Below, piece after piece: positions 27,901 through 35,419 of a DNA stretch of 64,000 nt. The number at the start of each line of letters is the position of its first letter. The stretch's first letter is position 1. The stretch is from Litoribacter populi (GTDB taxonomy: Bacteria > Bacteroidota > Bacteroidia > Cytophagales > Cyclobacteriaceae), in NCBI RefSeq assembly GCF_007483685.1, contig NZ_VMKN01000001.1:1786393-1850392 (forward strand), in the 5' to 3' direction. Made by a program: the position numbers and the translations under genes. The notes beneath the pieces are model-generated. The model made no database searches. It was not told the origin of the DNA and saw only the letters and a list, made by a program, of their open reading frames with translations.

Positions 27901-28779
27901 AGGGATGACCCTGATGCTGTAGCCAGGCTGTTGGTCAATACTCCAAACGGAGGGCAGATTCCTTTGGTGCAGATTGCCGAAGTGACCTACAGGCCAGGCC
28001 CTATGATGATCAGGGGAGAGGACTCCTTCTTAGTGGGCTATGTTCTCTTTGACCGGCAGGATAATGTGGCAGAGGTGACGGCAGTGGAGGATGCGGACCG
28101 ACTGATCAAATCGAAGATTGCTTCAGGGGAACTGCAGGTCCCTGCCGGGGTGACCTATAATTTCAGCGGTAACTATGAAAACCAGGTAAGGGCAGAAAAA
28201 AGGCTTGCCATTGTGGTGCCGTTGTGTCTGACAGTGATCTTTCTGATCCTTTATTTCCAGTTCAGGTCCACAGCTGTAGCACTGATGATTTTCAGCGCCA
28301 TAGCCATGGCCTTCGCCGGGGGCTTCCTGATGCTCTGGTTGTATGGGCAGACCTGGTTCTTTGATTTCAACCTGATGGGTACCAATATGCGGGAGCTCTT
28401 CCAGATGAAGACGGTCAACCTCAGTGTTGCGGTATGGGTAGGGTTTATTGCCCTCTTCGGAATTGCAACAGATGATGGTGTAGTGATGGGAACTTACTTG
28501 AAGCAGAGCTTTGACAGAATGAAGCCTGAAAACAGGGATGAGGTAAGGGAAGCTGTGGTGAAAGCCGGTTTGAAGCGGGTAAGACCTTGTCTGATGACCA
28601 CGGCCACTACGATATTGGCATTGCTGCCGATTTTGACCTCTACCGGGCGGGGATCCGATATTATGATCCCAATGGCCATTCCTGCCTTTGGGGGAATGAG
28701 TGTGGCTTTGATTTCCTTGTTCATCGTTCCGGTGCTTTATTCCTGGAATGAGGAAAGGAAAATTAAACGATTGAAATAA
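24910..28779 (+). CDS. cusA: Heavy-metal RND efflux pump, CusA-type
   Basis: Inner-membrane proton antiporter expelling monovalent metal ions, most like Cu(I)/Ag(I) CusA. Seen: N-terminal helix, the porter block GMPGVKSIRSTSMFGFSSIYLIFEE, TM4 with the proton-relay acids (GTMVDLGIILNENI, Asp432 and Glu439), Met-rich segments in the porter region (PTSMPHSGVEANME, DPAPMSMYENI) and the CusA-like MLQTGMRAPMGIKVYGPDL. At 1289 residues it is about 240 longer than E. coli CusA. The excess lies mainly in an extra hydrophobic block (about residues 525-632, between TM6 and TM7) and in an insertion in the porter (about 790-860). GC content is visibly higher than in flanking genes. CusC- and CusB-type genes follow. 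Confidence 0.93.
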   Translation: MLNSIIKFFLENKLVTVLLLLIIVVWGIVVAPFRWDTGFLPNDPVPVDAIPDIGENQQIVFTDWMGKSPQDVEDQITYPLTTALLGMPGVKSIRSTSMFGFSSIYLIFEEDIEFYWSRSRILEKLNSLPGGLLPEGVQPQLGPDATGLGQVYFYTLEGRDEEGNPAGGWDLHELRSIQDFYVRYGLSGASGVAEVASIGGHVKEYQVDLDPDAMKANNVSLMEVMEAVRQSNLDIGANTMEVNKVEYIVRGLGYVKSLEDIELAVVKMNNNVPLRIRDVAKVNIGPASRAERAILDKGGAEAVGGVVVARYGDNPLAVIEEIKRKIEEISPGLPTKTLEDGTVSKVTIVPFYDRSGLIHETLNTLNEAISLQILITIIVIIVMVVNLRASLLISALLPLAVLMCFIMMKYVGVDANIVALSGIAIAIGTMVDLGIILNENILRHLEIAEEGKSKLTVIYEATTEVATAILTAVMTTIVSFLPVFTLQAAEGKLFGPLAFTKTFALIAALIFTLVFMPAFAHWLFGARLKSERSRNMANYVMAFAGLALLLVMPWAGLVLLALAINNIVHAHFPDRTMDGRFKDTITIGVVVIAVSFLLAFEWRPLGLTQSVLVNFLFIILVIGLVLGTFRIFIRFYKDLLEWCLANKRLFLTLPLIIMLLALMIWLGFTRIFGFMATGFDQVGWNIRTQKVWSSMAHTFPGMGKEFMPALNEGSFLLMPTSMPHSGVEANMEIVKQLDMLVQAIPEVEMVVGKAGRAESPLDPAPMSMYENIINYKTEFIQDEQANKIRFAITTDGLYRLNILNEEWFLDRSNQVILKEDGQEMEAARSRTIIRNINKYLVRDSRGLHYRQWRDQITGPNDIWNEIQARTSNLPGVTSAPKLQPIETRLVMLQTGMRAPMGIKVYGPDLKTIEDFSLRLEGVLKEVSSVKPAAVFADRSLGKPYLEIDLDRMAMGRYGLNVAEVQEFIELAVGGMTLSTTVEGRERYAIRARFAREFRDDPDAVARLLVNTPNGGQIPLVQIAEVTYRPGPMMIRGEDSFLVGYVLFDRQDNVAEVTAVEDADRLIKSKIASGELQVPAGVTYNFSGNYENQVRAEKRLAIVVPLCLTVIFLILYFQFRSTAVALMIFSAIAMAFAGGFLMLWLYGQTWFFDFNLMGTNMRELFQMKTVNLSVAVWVGFIALFGIATDDGVVMGTYLKQSFDRMKPENRDEVREAVVKAGLKRVRPCLMTTATTILALLPILTSTGRGSDIMIPMAIPAFGGMSVALISLFIVPVLYSWNEERKIKRLK

Positions 28780-28803
28780 ATATTGACGATAAGCATAATT
28801 GAA

Positions 28804-30294
28804 ATGTCAATGATAGAAATAAAAGTAAGAGAATATTTGTTCAAAGGCATAGGGATGATCCTGTTGTCAATGCTCAGCTTTTCGGTGAATGCCCAGGAAC
28901 TCAATGAGTACCTAATAGAGGCCGGGGAGAACAATCCCGAGGTGAGGGCAAATTTCAGGCAGTATATGGCTGCCTTGGAGCGGGTGCCCCAGGTGGGCTC
29001 CCTACCGGATCCGCAGTTGAACCTAGGGGTATTCCTTCGGCCCATGGAAACCCTTATGGGCAACCAAAGAGCCGATCTTTCCCTGATGCAGATGTTCCCA
29101 TGGTTTGGGATGCTCAGAACTCAAAAAGATGAGGCCAGTATGATGGCAAATGCCGCTTATGAACGCTTCAGGGAGTCCAAAAATCAATTGTATTTTGAGG
29201 TGAAGAACACTTATTACCAGCTTCATCAGCTTCAGAATGAAATAGAGATCATGGAAGAAAACCTTGAGATACTAAGGATGATGGAGCGTCTGGCGATCAT
29301 CCGTTATCAGGGTGGGAGTATCGGGCAGGTCGCTACAAGTGCCTCCCAAGCTGTCAGATCTGCAGGAACCAATGTAAGCACACCATCCGCGGCGAGCATG
29401 AGTATGGGCGGAGCCGGCCAAACCGTTGGGGCACAACCCCAAATGGGACAGTCTCCTGCCGGTGGAGGCATGGGCGGTATGGATCAGGGCGGAGGTTCCG
29501 GTGGCAAGCTTTCCGATGTTCTGAGGTTGCAGATCCAGATAAGAGCCGCTGAAAGCCAGCTGGAAACGCTTGCGGACAACAAAGCCCCCCTGATAACCAG
29601 GTTCAATAAGCTTTTGAACAGGGAGAAAAATGCTTCCGTCGCCCTGCAAAGGGAGCTAATGCCCAAACTTTTGCTCTATGATGAGCAAAGTTATATCGAC
29701 AGTGTTTTGGAAGACAATCCCATGTTAAAAATGTTCGACGCTGAGGCATCAGCATTTACCAAGAAGGAGGAGATGGCCAAGCTGGAGGGAAGACCAATGA
29801 TCGGAGTAGGGGCCAACTATATGGTCTTTTCGCCAAGAGCTGAAATGGGCTTCCCAGGTGGCAGTGGCGCCATGGAATACATGCCCTCTGGTATGGGCAA
29901 TAATATGGTGATGCCAATGGTGACTCTGACCCTTCCCATCTACCGCAAAAAGTTCAAGGCCGCGCAGGCAGAGGCAAGATATGGTAGGGAGTCTATGGAG
30001 CTCCAAAAAGAGAATGCCCAGAACAACCTCATCATCCAACTGGAAGAGGTGATCAGGGACATCCGTGACACCGAGAGAAAGGTGACTTTGTTGGAAGACC
30101 AGGTTGAATTGACCCAACAGGCATTGGACCTGATGGTGACGGGATATGCCAGTGAAGGCACTTCATTCGAGGAGTTGCTGTCTGTCCAAAGGGAACTGTT
30201 GGACTATAGGATCGATTTATTAAATGCAATAGTAAACCAGCACACTGCATATGCTATGCTGGATATGCTGGTTGCCAGCGAAGTTAGGGATTAG
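28804..30294 (+). CDS. cusC: TolC-family outer-membrane channel of the Cus-type pump, Met/Gly-rich
   Basis: A 496-residue outer-membrane factor completing the metal pump. Signal segment (YLFKGIGMILLSMLSFSVNAQ) and two TolC-type helical repeats. Unusual: between the first helices is a low-complexity Gly/Ser/Met/Gln-rich insertion (about residues 195-236, with SMSMGGAG, QPQMGQ, GGGMGGMDQGGGSGG), and a second Met-rich loop (YMPSGMGNNMVMPM) precedes the later strands. Clustered methionines are good Cu(I)/Ag(I) ligands, so a metal-relay role at the channel is inferred. ATG at 28804 or 28810 are both possible. It is placed 24 bp after cusA. Confidence 0.88.
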   Translation: MSMIEIKVREYLFKGIGMILLSMLSFSVNAQELNEYLIEAGENNPEVRANFRQYMAALERVPQVGSLPDPQLNLGVFLRPMETLMGNQRADLSLMQMFPWFGMLRTQKDEASMMANAAYERFRESKNQLYFEVKNTYYQLHQLQNEIEIMEENLEILRMMERLAIIRYQGGSIGQVATSASQAVRSAGTNVSTPSAASMSMGGAGQTVGAQPQMGQSPAGGGMGGMDQGGGSGGKLSDVLRLQIQIRAAESQLETLADNKAPLITRFNKLLNREKNASVALQRELMPKLLLYDEQSYIDSVLEDNPMLKMFDAEASAFTKKEEMAKLEGRPMIGVGANYMVFSPRAEMGFPGGSGAMEYMPSGMGNNMVMPMVTLTLPIYRKKFKAAQAEARYGRESMELQKENAQNNLIIQLEEVIRDIRDTERKVTLLEDQVELTQQALDLMVTGYASEGTSFEELLSVQRELLDYRIDLLNAIVNQHTAYAMLDMLVASEVRD

Positions 30295-30327
30295 AAAAAC
30301 CGGGGGTGCCCCTTTACGATAATTACA

Positions 30328-32085
30328 ATGAAATCAAATAAACAAATCATCATCATCATAATTGGCTGCCTGTTTTTTGGAGGGGTTATAGGTTGGACAC
30401 TTAGCCCTTCAGGCGGAGATCATGAAGGTCATGCCCATGCTGATGGGGAAGGGACAATTTATACCTGTTCAATGCACCCACAGATCAGGCAGGATGAGCC
30501 CGGGCAATGTCCTTTGTGCGGCATGGATCTAACACCTTTGGCCAAAAACGGTGGAGGATCGACCGATCCCATGGTTTTTGAAATGACCCCTGAAGCCATT
30601 GCTTTGGCCAATGTGGCCACGGTAAGGGTAGGTGAAGGCGGCGGAACCCAGCAGGTTCGCCTAAGCGGTAAGATCCAGCCTGATGAACAAAGGGTTAACA
30701 GCATTGCTGCAGATTATTCCGGAAGGATAGAGCAGCTTTTTGTGAACTTTACCGGGCAAGAGGTAAGTCGTGGAGAACGGTTGGCCACCATTTATTCCCC
30801 GGATCTCATCAACGCCCAGAAGGAACTTTTGGAAGCTTCAAGGATGAGGGAAAGAAGCCCTGCCCTTTATGAAGCAGCCCGGGAGAAGCTCAGGTTATGG
30901 AGGATCTCCGACCAGCAGATCCAACAGATCGAAGAAAGGGGCGAGGTTCAGTCAAACTTTGACATCCATGCTGATGCCAGTGGAATAGTGATGGCTAGAA
31001 ATATTGCTGTCGGCGATTTTATCAGCCGTGGAACAGTCTTATTTGAGATTGTGGATTTGAGCAAGGTATGGGTTATGTTGGATGCCTACGAATCGGATCT
31101 CGGTTGGCTGAGCAGGGGCAATGAGGTGAAGTTTACCGTTAATGCCTTGCCGGGAAGGGAGTTTGAAGGCAAAGTGAATTATATCGACCCAATAATTAAC
31201 CCTGCCACAAGGACGGTTTCTGTACGGGCCGAGGTTCCAAATCCGGGCCAGGTATTGAAACCTGAAATGTTTGTCAATGCCATAGTCCAAGGTGGACAGC
31301 AGGCTAAGGAGGGTGTGGCAACCTTGCCACGTTCGGCAGTGCTATGGACAGGAAAGCGGTCTGTGGCCTATGTCCAGAGGGGGACTAGAGATGCCCCTGC
31401 ATTTGAAATGGTGGAAATCCAATTGGGGCCACGGGTCGGCGACCAATACCAGGTGCTGTATGGATTGAAAGCCGGGGATCAGGTAGTGTCCAATGGGGTG
31501 TTCTCCATTGATGCTGCCGCACAGCTAACCGGGAATTTTAGCATGATGAACAGACCGGAAGTCAAGACCTTGGAAGTGCCGGAAGGCTTCAGACTACAAT
31601 TGAACGAAGTGATCAACCATTATTTGGAACTAAAAGAAGCCTTGGTTGAAACAGAGCCGGATGCTGCCTCAAAGTCTGCTCAAAGAGTGGTTCAAGCATT
31701 GCAAGCCGTGGAAATGAGCCTTTTGGATGGCTCTGCTCACGATATTTATATGCCTCTGCATAAGGTCATGAATGAAAACGTGCGGCAAATAGCTTCCCAA
31801 AATGATGTGGAGGAGCAAAGGGCTGCCTTTGAATTGCTGTCCGAGCACTTGATCGAGGCGGTGGAGTATTTCGGCATTGCTCAAGATGAGCTGTTCAAGC
31901 AGTTTTGCCCAATGGCATTTGATGATAAAGGAGCTTTCTGGTTAAGTGCCGAAAGCGAAATCAGGAATCCTTATTATGGAGATATGATGCTTTCTTGTGG
32001 GGAAGTGAAAAAGGTCTATGTAAAAGGGAAATTAAATTATAAGGAAGGTGAGGGAGCTTCAGCCACCTCGACGCACCAACATTAA
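30328..32085 (+). CDS. cusB: CusB-type RND adaptor with heavy-metal-binding and DUF3347 domains
   Basis: A 585-residue periplasmic adaptor that links pump and channel and can deliver metal. Domains in order: N-terminal membrane anchor (KQIIIIIIGCLFFGGVIGW), a His-rich linker (GGDHEGHAHADGEG), a heavy-metal-binding domain (YTCSMHPQI...GQCPLCGMDL, Cys47, Met49, His50, Cys61, Cys64), the adaptor core with two lipoyl halves around a short hairpin (SGRIEQLFVNFTGQEVSRGE; FDIHADASGIVMARNIAVGDF), a beta-barrel, and from about residue 425 a DUF3347 domain ending in FCPMAFDDKGAFWLS and MLSCGEVKK. The DUF3347 fusion is mirrored by a separate lipoprotein immediately downstream. Confidence 0.94.
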   Translation: MKSNKQIIIIIIGCLFFGGVIGWTLSPSGGDHEGHAHADGEGTIYTCSMHPQIRQDEPGQCPLCGMDLTPLAKNGGGSTDPMVFEMTPEAIALANVATVRVGEGGGTQQVRLSGKIQPDEQRVNSIAADYSGRIEQLFVNFTGQEVSRGERLATIYSPDLINAQKELLEASRMRERSPALYEAAREKLRLWRISDQQIQQIEERGEVQSNFDIHADASGIVMARNIAVGDFISRGTVLFEIVDLSKVWVMLDAYESDLGWLSRGNEVKFTVNALPGREFEGKVNYIDPIINPATRTVSVRAEVPNPGQVLKPEMFVNAIVQGGQQAKEGVATLPRSAVLWTGKRSVAYVQRGTRDAPAFEMVEIQLGPRVGDQYQVLYGLKAGDQVVSNGVFSIDAAAQLTGNFSMMNRPEVKTLEVPEGFRLQLNEVINHYLELKEALVETEPDAASKSAQRVVQALQAVEMSLLDGSAHDIYMPLHKVMNENVRQIASQNDVEEQRAAFELLSEHLIEAVEYFGIAQDELFKQFCPMAFDDKGAFWLSAESEIRNPYYGDMMLSCGEVKKVYVKGKLNYKEGEGASATSTHQH

Positions 32086-32110
32086 AAAAATAACCAAAAT
32101 AATAATTAAC

Positions 32111-32707
32111 ATGAAAAAAGTAATCTTTGCAGCAGCCTTAATGGGCCTCTTTATCGCTTGTGATAACAAAACTCAAGAAGAAGGTGATCACCATGATAAT
32201 CATGATGATGGGAGCACTCACGTAGCATCCACTGATACTGAGAAAGGCGCAGATGTTCATGCCGATTTCTCTATATCAAAGCATTCACAAGTAGAACAAG
32301 TGAAGGCCTTTTATGGCGAGTATCTAAATCTGAAAAATGCTCTTGTAGAAAACAATCAAGAAGGCTCTGAGAAGTCTGTCCAAAACCTTCAATCCTTACT
32401 TAACAACGAAAATTTCAATTCTATGGAGGGAAGAGCATCAGCAGTAATTTCCCAAATGGAAGCCAGTCTTAGAAATATGGATGGCGAATCAGTGGAGGGG
32501 AAAAGAGAAGAGCTCAATACGTTGAGTATGTCCCTATTTACCTTGCTGAAGGCTGCTGACCATGGTGTAGAAAATGCTCACCTGCAGTACTGCCCGATGG
32601 CATTCGATGATCAGGGGGCTTACTGGGTCAGTGATGTGAAAGAAATACGGAACCCGTATTTTGGAGATAAAATGTTGAAATGTGGATCCGTAAAGGAATC
32701 AATTTAA
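32111..32707 (+). CDS. His-rich lipoprotein with a stand-alone DUF3347 domain
   Basis: A 198-residue lipoprotein. Type II signal (MKKVIFAAALMGLFIAC), then a His/Asp-rich tether (EEGDHHDNHDDGSTH) and one DUF3347 domain whose end, YCPMAFDDQGAYWVSDVKEIRNPYFGDKMLKCGSVKE, closely mirrors the C-terminus of the CusB protein encoded 25 bp upstream. The Cys-Pro-Met pair and the second Cys are candidates for soft-metal binding. It likely arose by duplication of the CusB tail. Base composition drops back to AT-rich here, unlike cusABC. Confidence 0.85.
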   Translation: MKKVIFAAALMGLFIACDNKTQEEGDHHDNHDDGSTHVASTDTEKGADVHADFSISKHSQVEQVKAFYGEYLNLKNALVENNQEGSEKSVQNLQSLLNNENFNSMEGRASAVISQMEASLRNMDGESVEGKREELNTLSMSLFTLLKAADHGVENAHLQYCPMAFDDQGAYWVSDVKEIRNPYFGDKMLKCGSVKESI

Positions 32708-32733
32708 AAGTAATAGTTGTTTAATTCCCGAAG

Positions 32734-32771
32734 ACCTGCTGGGAGGCATTGACCTCCCGCGGGTTTTTTAT
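32734..32771 (+). terminator. Terminator of the cus operon
   Basis: Inner stem GGGAGG (32741-32746) with CCTCCC (32753-32758), extended by ACC/GGT across a small internal loop, followed by T6. Confidence 0.8.
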
Positions 32772-32780
32772 CACAATGAC

Positions 32781-33371
32781 ATGAGAAAAATAATTTTATT
32801 CAATCTTACTCTTTTGACAGTCCTATGGGGTTGTGGACCGACTGACAGCAATACTGAGTCAGTGGAAAATCAGCATGATCACAATCATACCCAAGAAATT
32901 ACAGAGGAAGATCTGAAGAGTCCAAAAAGCATTCCTCGGGAGGCTCATGGCCAAGTAGGCGACAATCACCTTACCATAAGGTACCATTCACCGGGAGTGA
33001 GAGGCAGAAATGTTTGGGGAGGATTAGTTGCTTTTGACCAAGTATGGGTGGCAGGTGCGCACCAAGCAACAAGTGTTGAGTTTTCTAATCCTATAGAAGT
33101 AAATGGCCAATCCATTCCAAAAGGAAAGTATGGATTTTTTGCCGTTCCAGGGAGGGAAACCTGGCATTTGATCCTTAATAAAAACTGGGATCAACATTTG
33201 ACAGATGATTATTCTGAGGAAGAGGACTTGGTACGACTCAGGGTGGAACCAACTCCAATATCAATGGTTGAGCGCTTGGAGTATGAAGTAATCGAAAAAA
33301 ATAATCAAAATGGCGAAATTGCCATGAGATGGGATACATTGGAGGTAATTTTGCCTTTTATCAATAAATAA
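32781..33371 (+). CDS. DUF2911 lipoprotein
   Basis: A 196-residue lipoprotein (signal MRKIILFNLTLLTVLWGC) with a His/Glu-rich tether (NQHDHNHTQEITEED) and a DUF2911 domain: YHSPGVRGRNVWGGLVAFDQVWVAGAHQATSVEFS, GQSIPKGKYGFFAVPG and WHLILNKNWDQH. The family is widespread in Bacteroidota without a known activity. The His tether resembles that of the preceding metal-efflux lipoprotein, which suggests it belongs functionally to the metal island even though a terminator intervenes. Confidence 0.85.
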   Translation: MRKIILFNLTLLTVLWGCGPTDSNTESVENQHDHNHTQEITEEDLKSPKSIPREAHGQVGDNHLTIRYHSPGVRGRNVWGGLVAFDQVWVAGAHQATSVEFSNPIEVNGQSIPKGKYGFFAVPGRETWHLILNKNWDQHLTDDYSEEEDLVRLRVEPTPISMVERLEYEVIEKNNQNGEIAMRWDTLEVILPFINK

Positions 33372-33393
33372 TTGATTTGATATGATTAAAGCC

Positions 33394-33424
33394 AATGGTA
33401 TTTTCCAGCCCGGGAAATACCATT
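33394..33424. other. Long hairpin after the DUF2911 gene
   Basis: A 13-bp stem with one G-U pair (AATGGTATTTTCC / GGGAAATACCATT) and a 5-nt loop. No T run follows, so it may be an RNA-stabilising hairpin or a weak terminator rather than a canonical one. Confidence 0.5.
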
Positions 33425-33516
33425 AATCAAATTATTTGGAAAAAAGCTTTTATATTAAAAAATGCCTATAATTTTACAAAGGAAATCGATTGCAGAGGCG
33501 TCCTGAAGTAAAGAAA

Positions 33517-35415
33517 ATGGTTAGGTGGGTTTTTATAAAAGTTTTGGTAATATCAGTCCTTCTTGGACTTGTGGAACCGACCTATGCATCTGATATAGAC
33601 ACTTTTCATCTGCTTTTAGAAAAAGCCGCAAAGAATCAATATGACTCCAAAGATTCGGCTTTTTATTATATAAGTCAGGCTAAAGATATTTCTGCCAAAC
33701 TTGGTGGCCGTAAATTACAAGGTAAGGTTGCTAACAGGGAAGGTGCTATTCATTATATAGCTGGCAATTATCAGATCGCTTTAGATAAATTCGTTGAAGC
33801 GGAAAATATTTTCCAAAAGGATAAGAATTCCCCAGATTATATTTTCGCATTAAATGGAAGGGGGCTGATTTACCTTGGACAAAAGCAATATAAAGATGCC
33901 ATAGAAATGTGGGAAACCACTTTGCAGCTGAACCAGAAGATCAATGACAGCACCGCCCTTTCCAAAAATCATTTTAACCTTGGTATTGCTAATACCGAGT
34001 TGAAAAACTTTGACCTAGCCCTCAAAAATTTAAAAATGGGGTTAGGTTATCTAAAACCGGATACTACCAATCAGCTCTGGTTCATGATCAAAAATCGACT
34101 GGCCAAAACTTATTTTGATCTGGATGATATCCTTATGGCCGAAAAATATTACAAAGAGGTTTTATCGGATTCCGCAAAACTTAACAATTGGGAAAAAACC
34201 TTTGCTTACACTGGTTTAGCAGAGGTCAAGCAGCGGCAAGGAAAATATGATCGTGCCTTGTCTTTGGCGCATCAAGGCTATGAATCCGGTCTTTTGGTAG
34301 GGGCTTTTTGGGATTTGGACCGGGTTACGAATGCGTTAGCTAATATTTATGAAGCTAAAGGCGATTATGATCGAGCTTTGACCTTCAATAAACTCCATAA
34401 GAGTTACAGTGACAGCCTATATTCAGAATCAAAAGACTTTCAGATTGCTGCCCTTGAACTTAAACTCGCGAAGTCTGATAATGAAAACTTACGAGCTGAG
34501 AAGGAAATCATGGATGACATGGCGGTCCGTAAGAATTTCATTCTCTCTCTGTTGATAATGGTTTTGCTAGGTTTTGTATTTATCGCTTTTATATACCGAA
34601 AAAGTTTAAATCATAAGGAGGCTTTCAATAAGGAACTTAAAAAGAAAAATAAGGCAATCCAAAAGCAGAAAAAGGAAATTTCGCAGAAGAACAAAACCTT
34701 GAACCAGCTAAATGAAGCTAAAACCAGGATATTTTCCGTCTTGACACATGATTTGAGATCGCCAATTAATTCTATAAAACAGCTGTTAGAACTTCAGAAA
34801 GAAGGGATGTTTACTCAAGAGGAGACCGATCAAGCATTGGACTTATTGTATGAGCAGATCGTGAAAACTGATGAGATGATGGCGAAATTGCTCCACTGGG
34901 CCAATCAGCAGATTGAAGGTGCCGTTGTCAGGCCACAGCGATTTTCCCTAAGTAAAGAGGTAGAGGAAGTTATAGATCTTTATGAGTTTCAGGCTCAAGC
35001 CAAAAAAATTAATGTTTATCATGAGATTATTGAGGATGTTGAGGTGATTTTTGATAAAGGTGATTTAAGAATTATCCTTCAAAACCTACTCAATAACTCT
35101 ATCAAATTTACGCCAGTGGAGGGAGAAGTGCGCTTTTCCTATTCTTGCAATTCGGCTGGGGAAATAATGTTGCATGTAAAAGATTCCGGGGTAGGCATGG
35201 ATCAGGATCAAATTAATTTTCTGAAGGGGAGTGATTTGAAAATGATGGATTCCGTGATGGGGACAGAAAAAGAAAAGGGTACAGGTCTGGGCTTATTGTT
35301 GGTCAAGCAGTTTGTGATAAATAATGGCGCTAATCTTGAAATATTAAGCAAAGAAGGGGAAGGCACAGAGTTTATTCTGAGCTTCCCCCAGGAAGTGGCT
35401 GAATTGCAAACCTAA
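33517..35415 (+). CDS. TPR-containing membrane sensor histidine kinase
   Basis: A 632-residue two-component kinase of a kind common in Bacteroidota. Signal/anchor segment (VFIKVLVISVLLGLVEPTYAS), a periplasmic array of about six TPR repeats (residues 30-310, e.g. YIFALNGRGLIYLGQKQYKDAIEMWE), a membrane helix (NFILSLLIMVLLGFVFIAFIY, about 340-360), a coiled coil rich in Lys/Gln/Asn, then the HisKA domain with His411 in SVLTHDLRSPINS and a HATPase domain with NLLNNSIKFTP, VKDSGVGMD and GTGLGLLLVKQF. No response regulator is adjacent, so its partner is unknown. ATG at 33517 is preferred over a TTG at 33490. It is convergent with the CoA-transferase gene, 4 bp apart. Confidence 0.92.
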   Translation: MVRWVFIKVLVISVLLGLVEPTYASDIDTFHLLLEKAAKNQYDSKDSAFYYISQAKDISAKLGGRKLQGKVANREGAIHYIAGNYQIALDKFVEAENIFQKDKNSPDYIFALNGRGLIYLGQKQYKDAIEMWETTLQLNQKINDSTALSKNHFNLGIANTELKNFDLALKNLKMGLGYLKPDTTNQLWFMIKNRLAKTYFDLDDILMAEKYYKEVLSDSAKLNNWEKTFAYTGLAEVKQRQGKYDRALSLAHQGYESGLLVGAFWDLDRVTNALANIYEAKGDYDRALTFNKLHKSYSDSLYSESKDFQIAALELKLAKSDNENLRAEKEIMDDMAVRKNFILSLLIMVLLGFVFIAFIYRKSLNHKEAFNKELKKKNKAIQKQKKEISQKNKTLNQLNEAKTRIFSVLTHDLRSPINSIKQLLELQKEGMFTQEETDQALDLLYEQIVKTDEMMAKLLHWANQQIEGAVVRPQRFSLSKEVEEVIDLYEFQAQAKKINVYHEIIEDVEVIFDKGDLRIILQNLLNNSIKFTPVEGEVRFSYSCNSAGEIMLHVKDSGVGMDQDQINFLKGSDLKMMDSVMGTEKEKGTGLGLLLVKQFVINNGANLEILSKEGEGTEFILSFPQEVAELQT

Positions 35416-35419
35416 ATAA

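Noticed and set aside
33394-33424. Canonical terminator of the DUF2911 gene
   Set aside because: Strong stem but no T run, so listed only as a hairpin.
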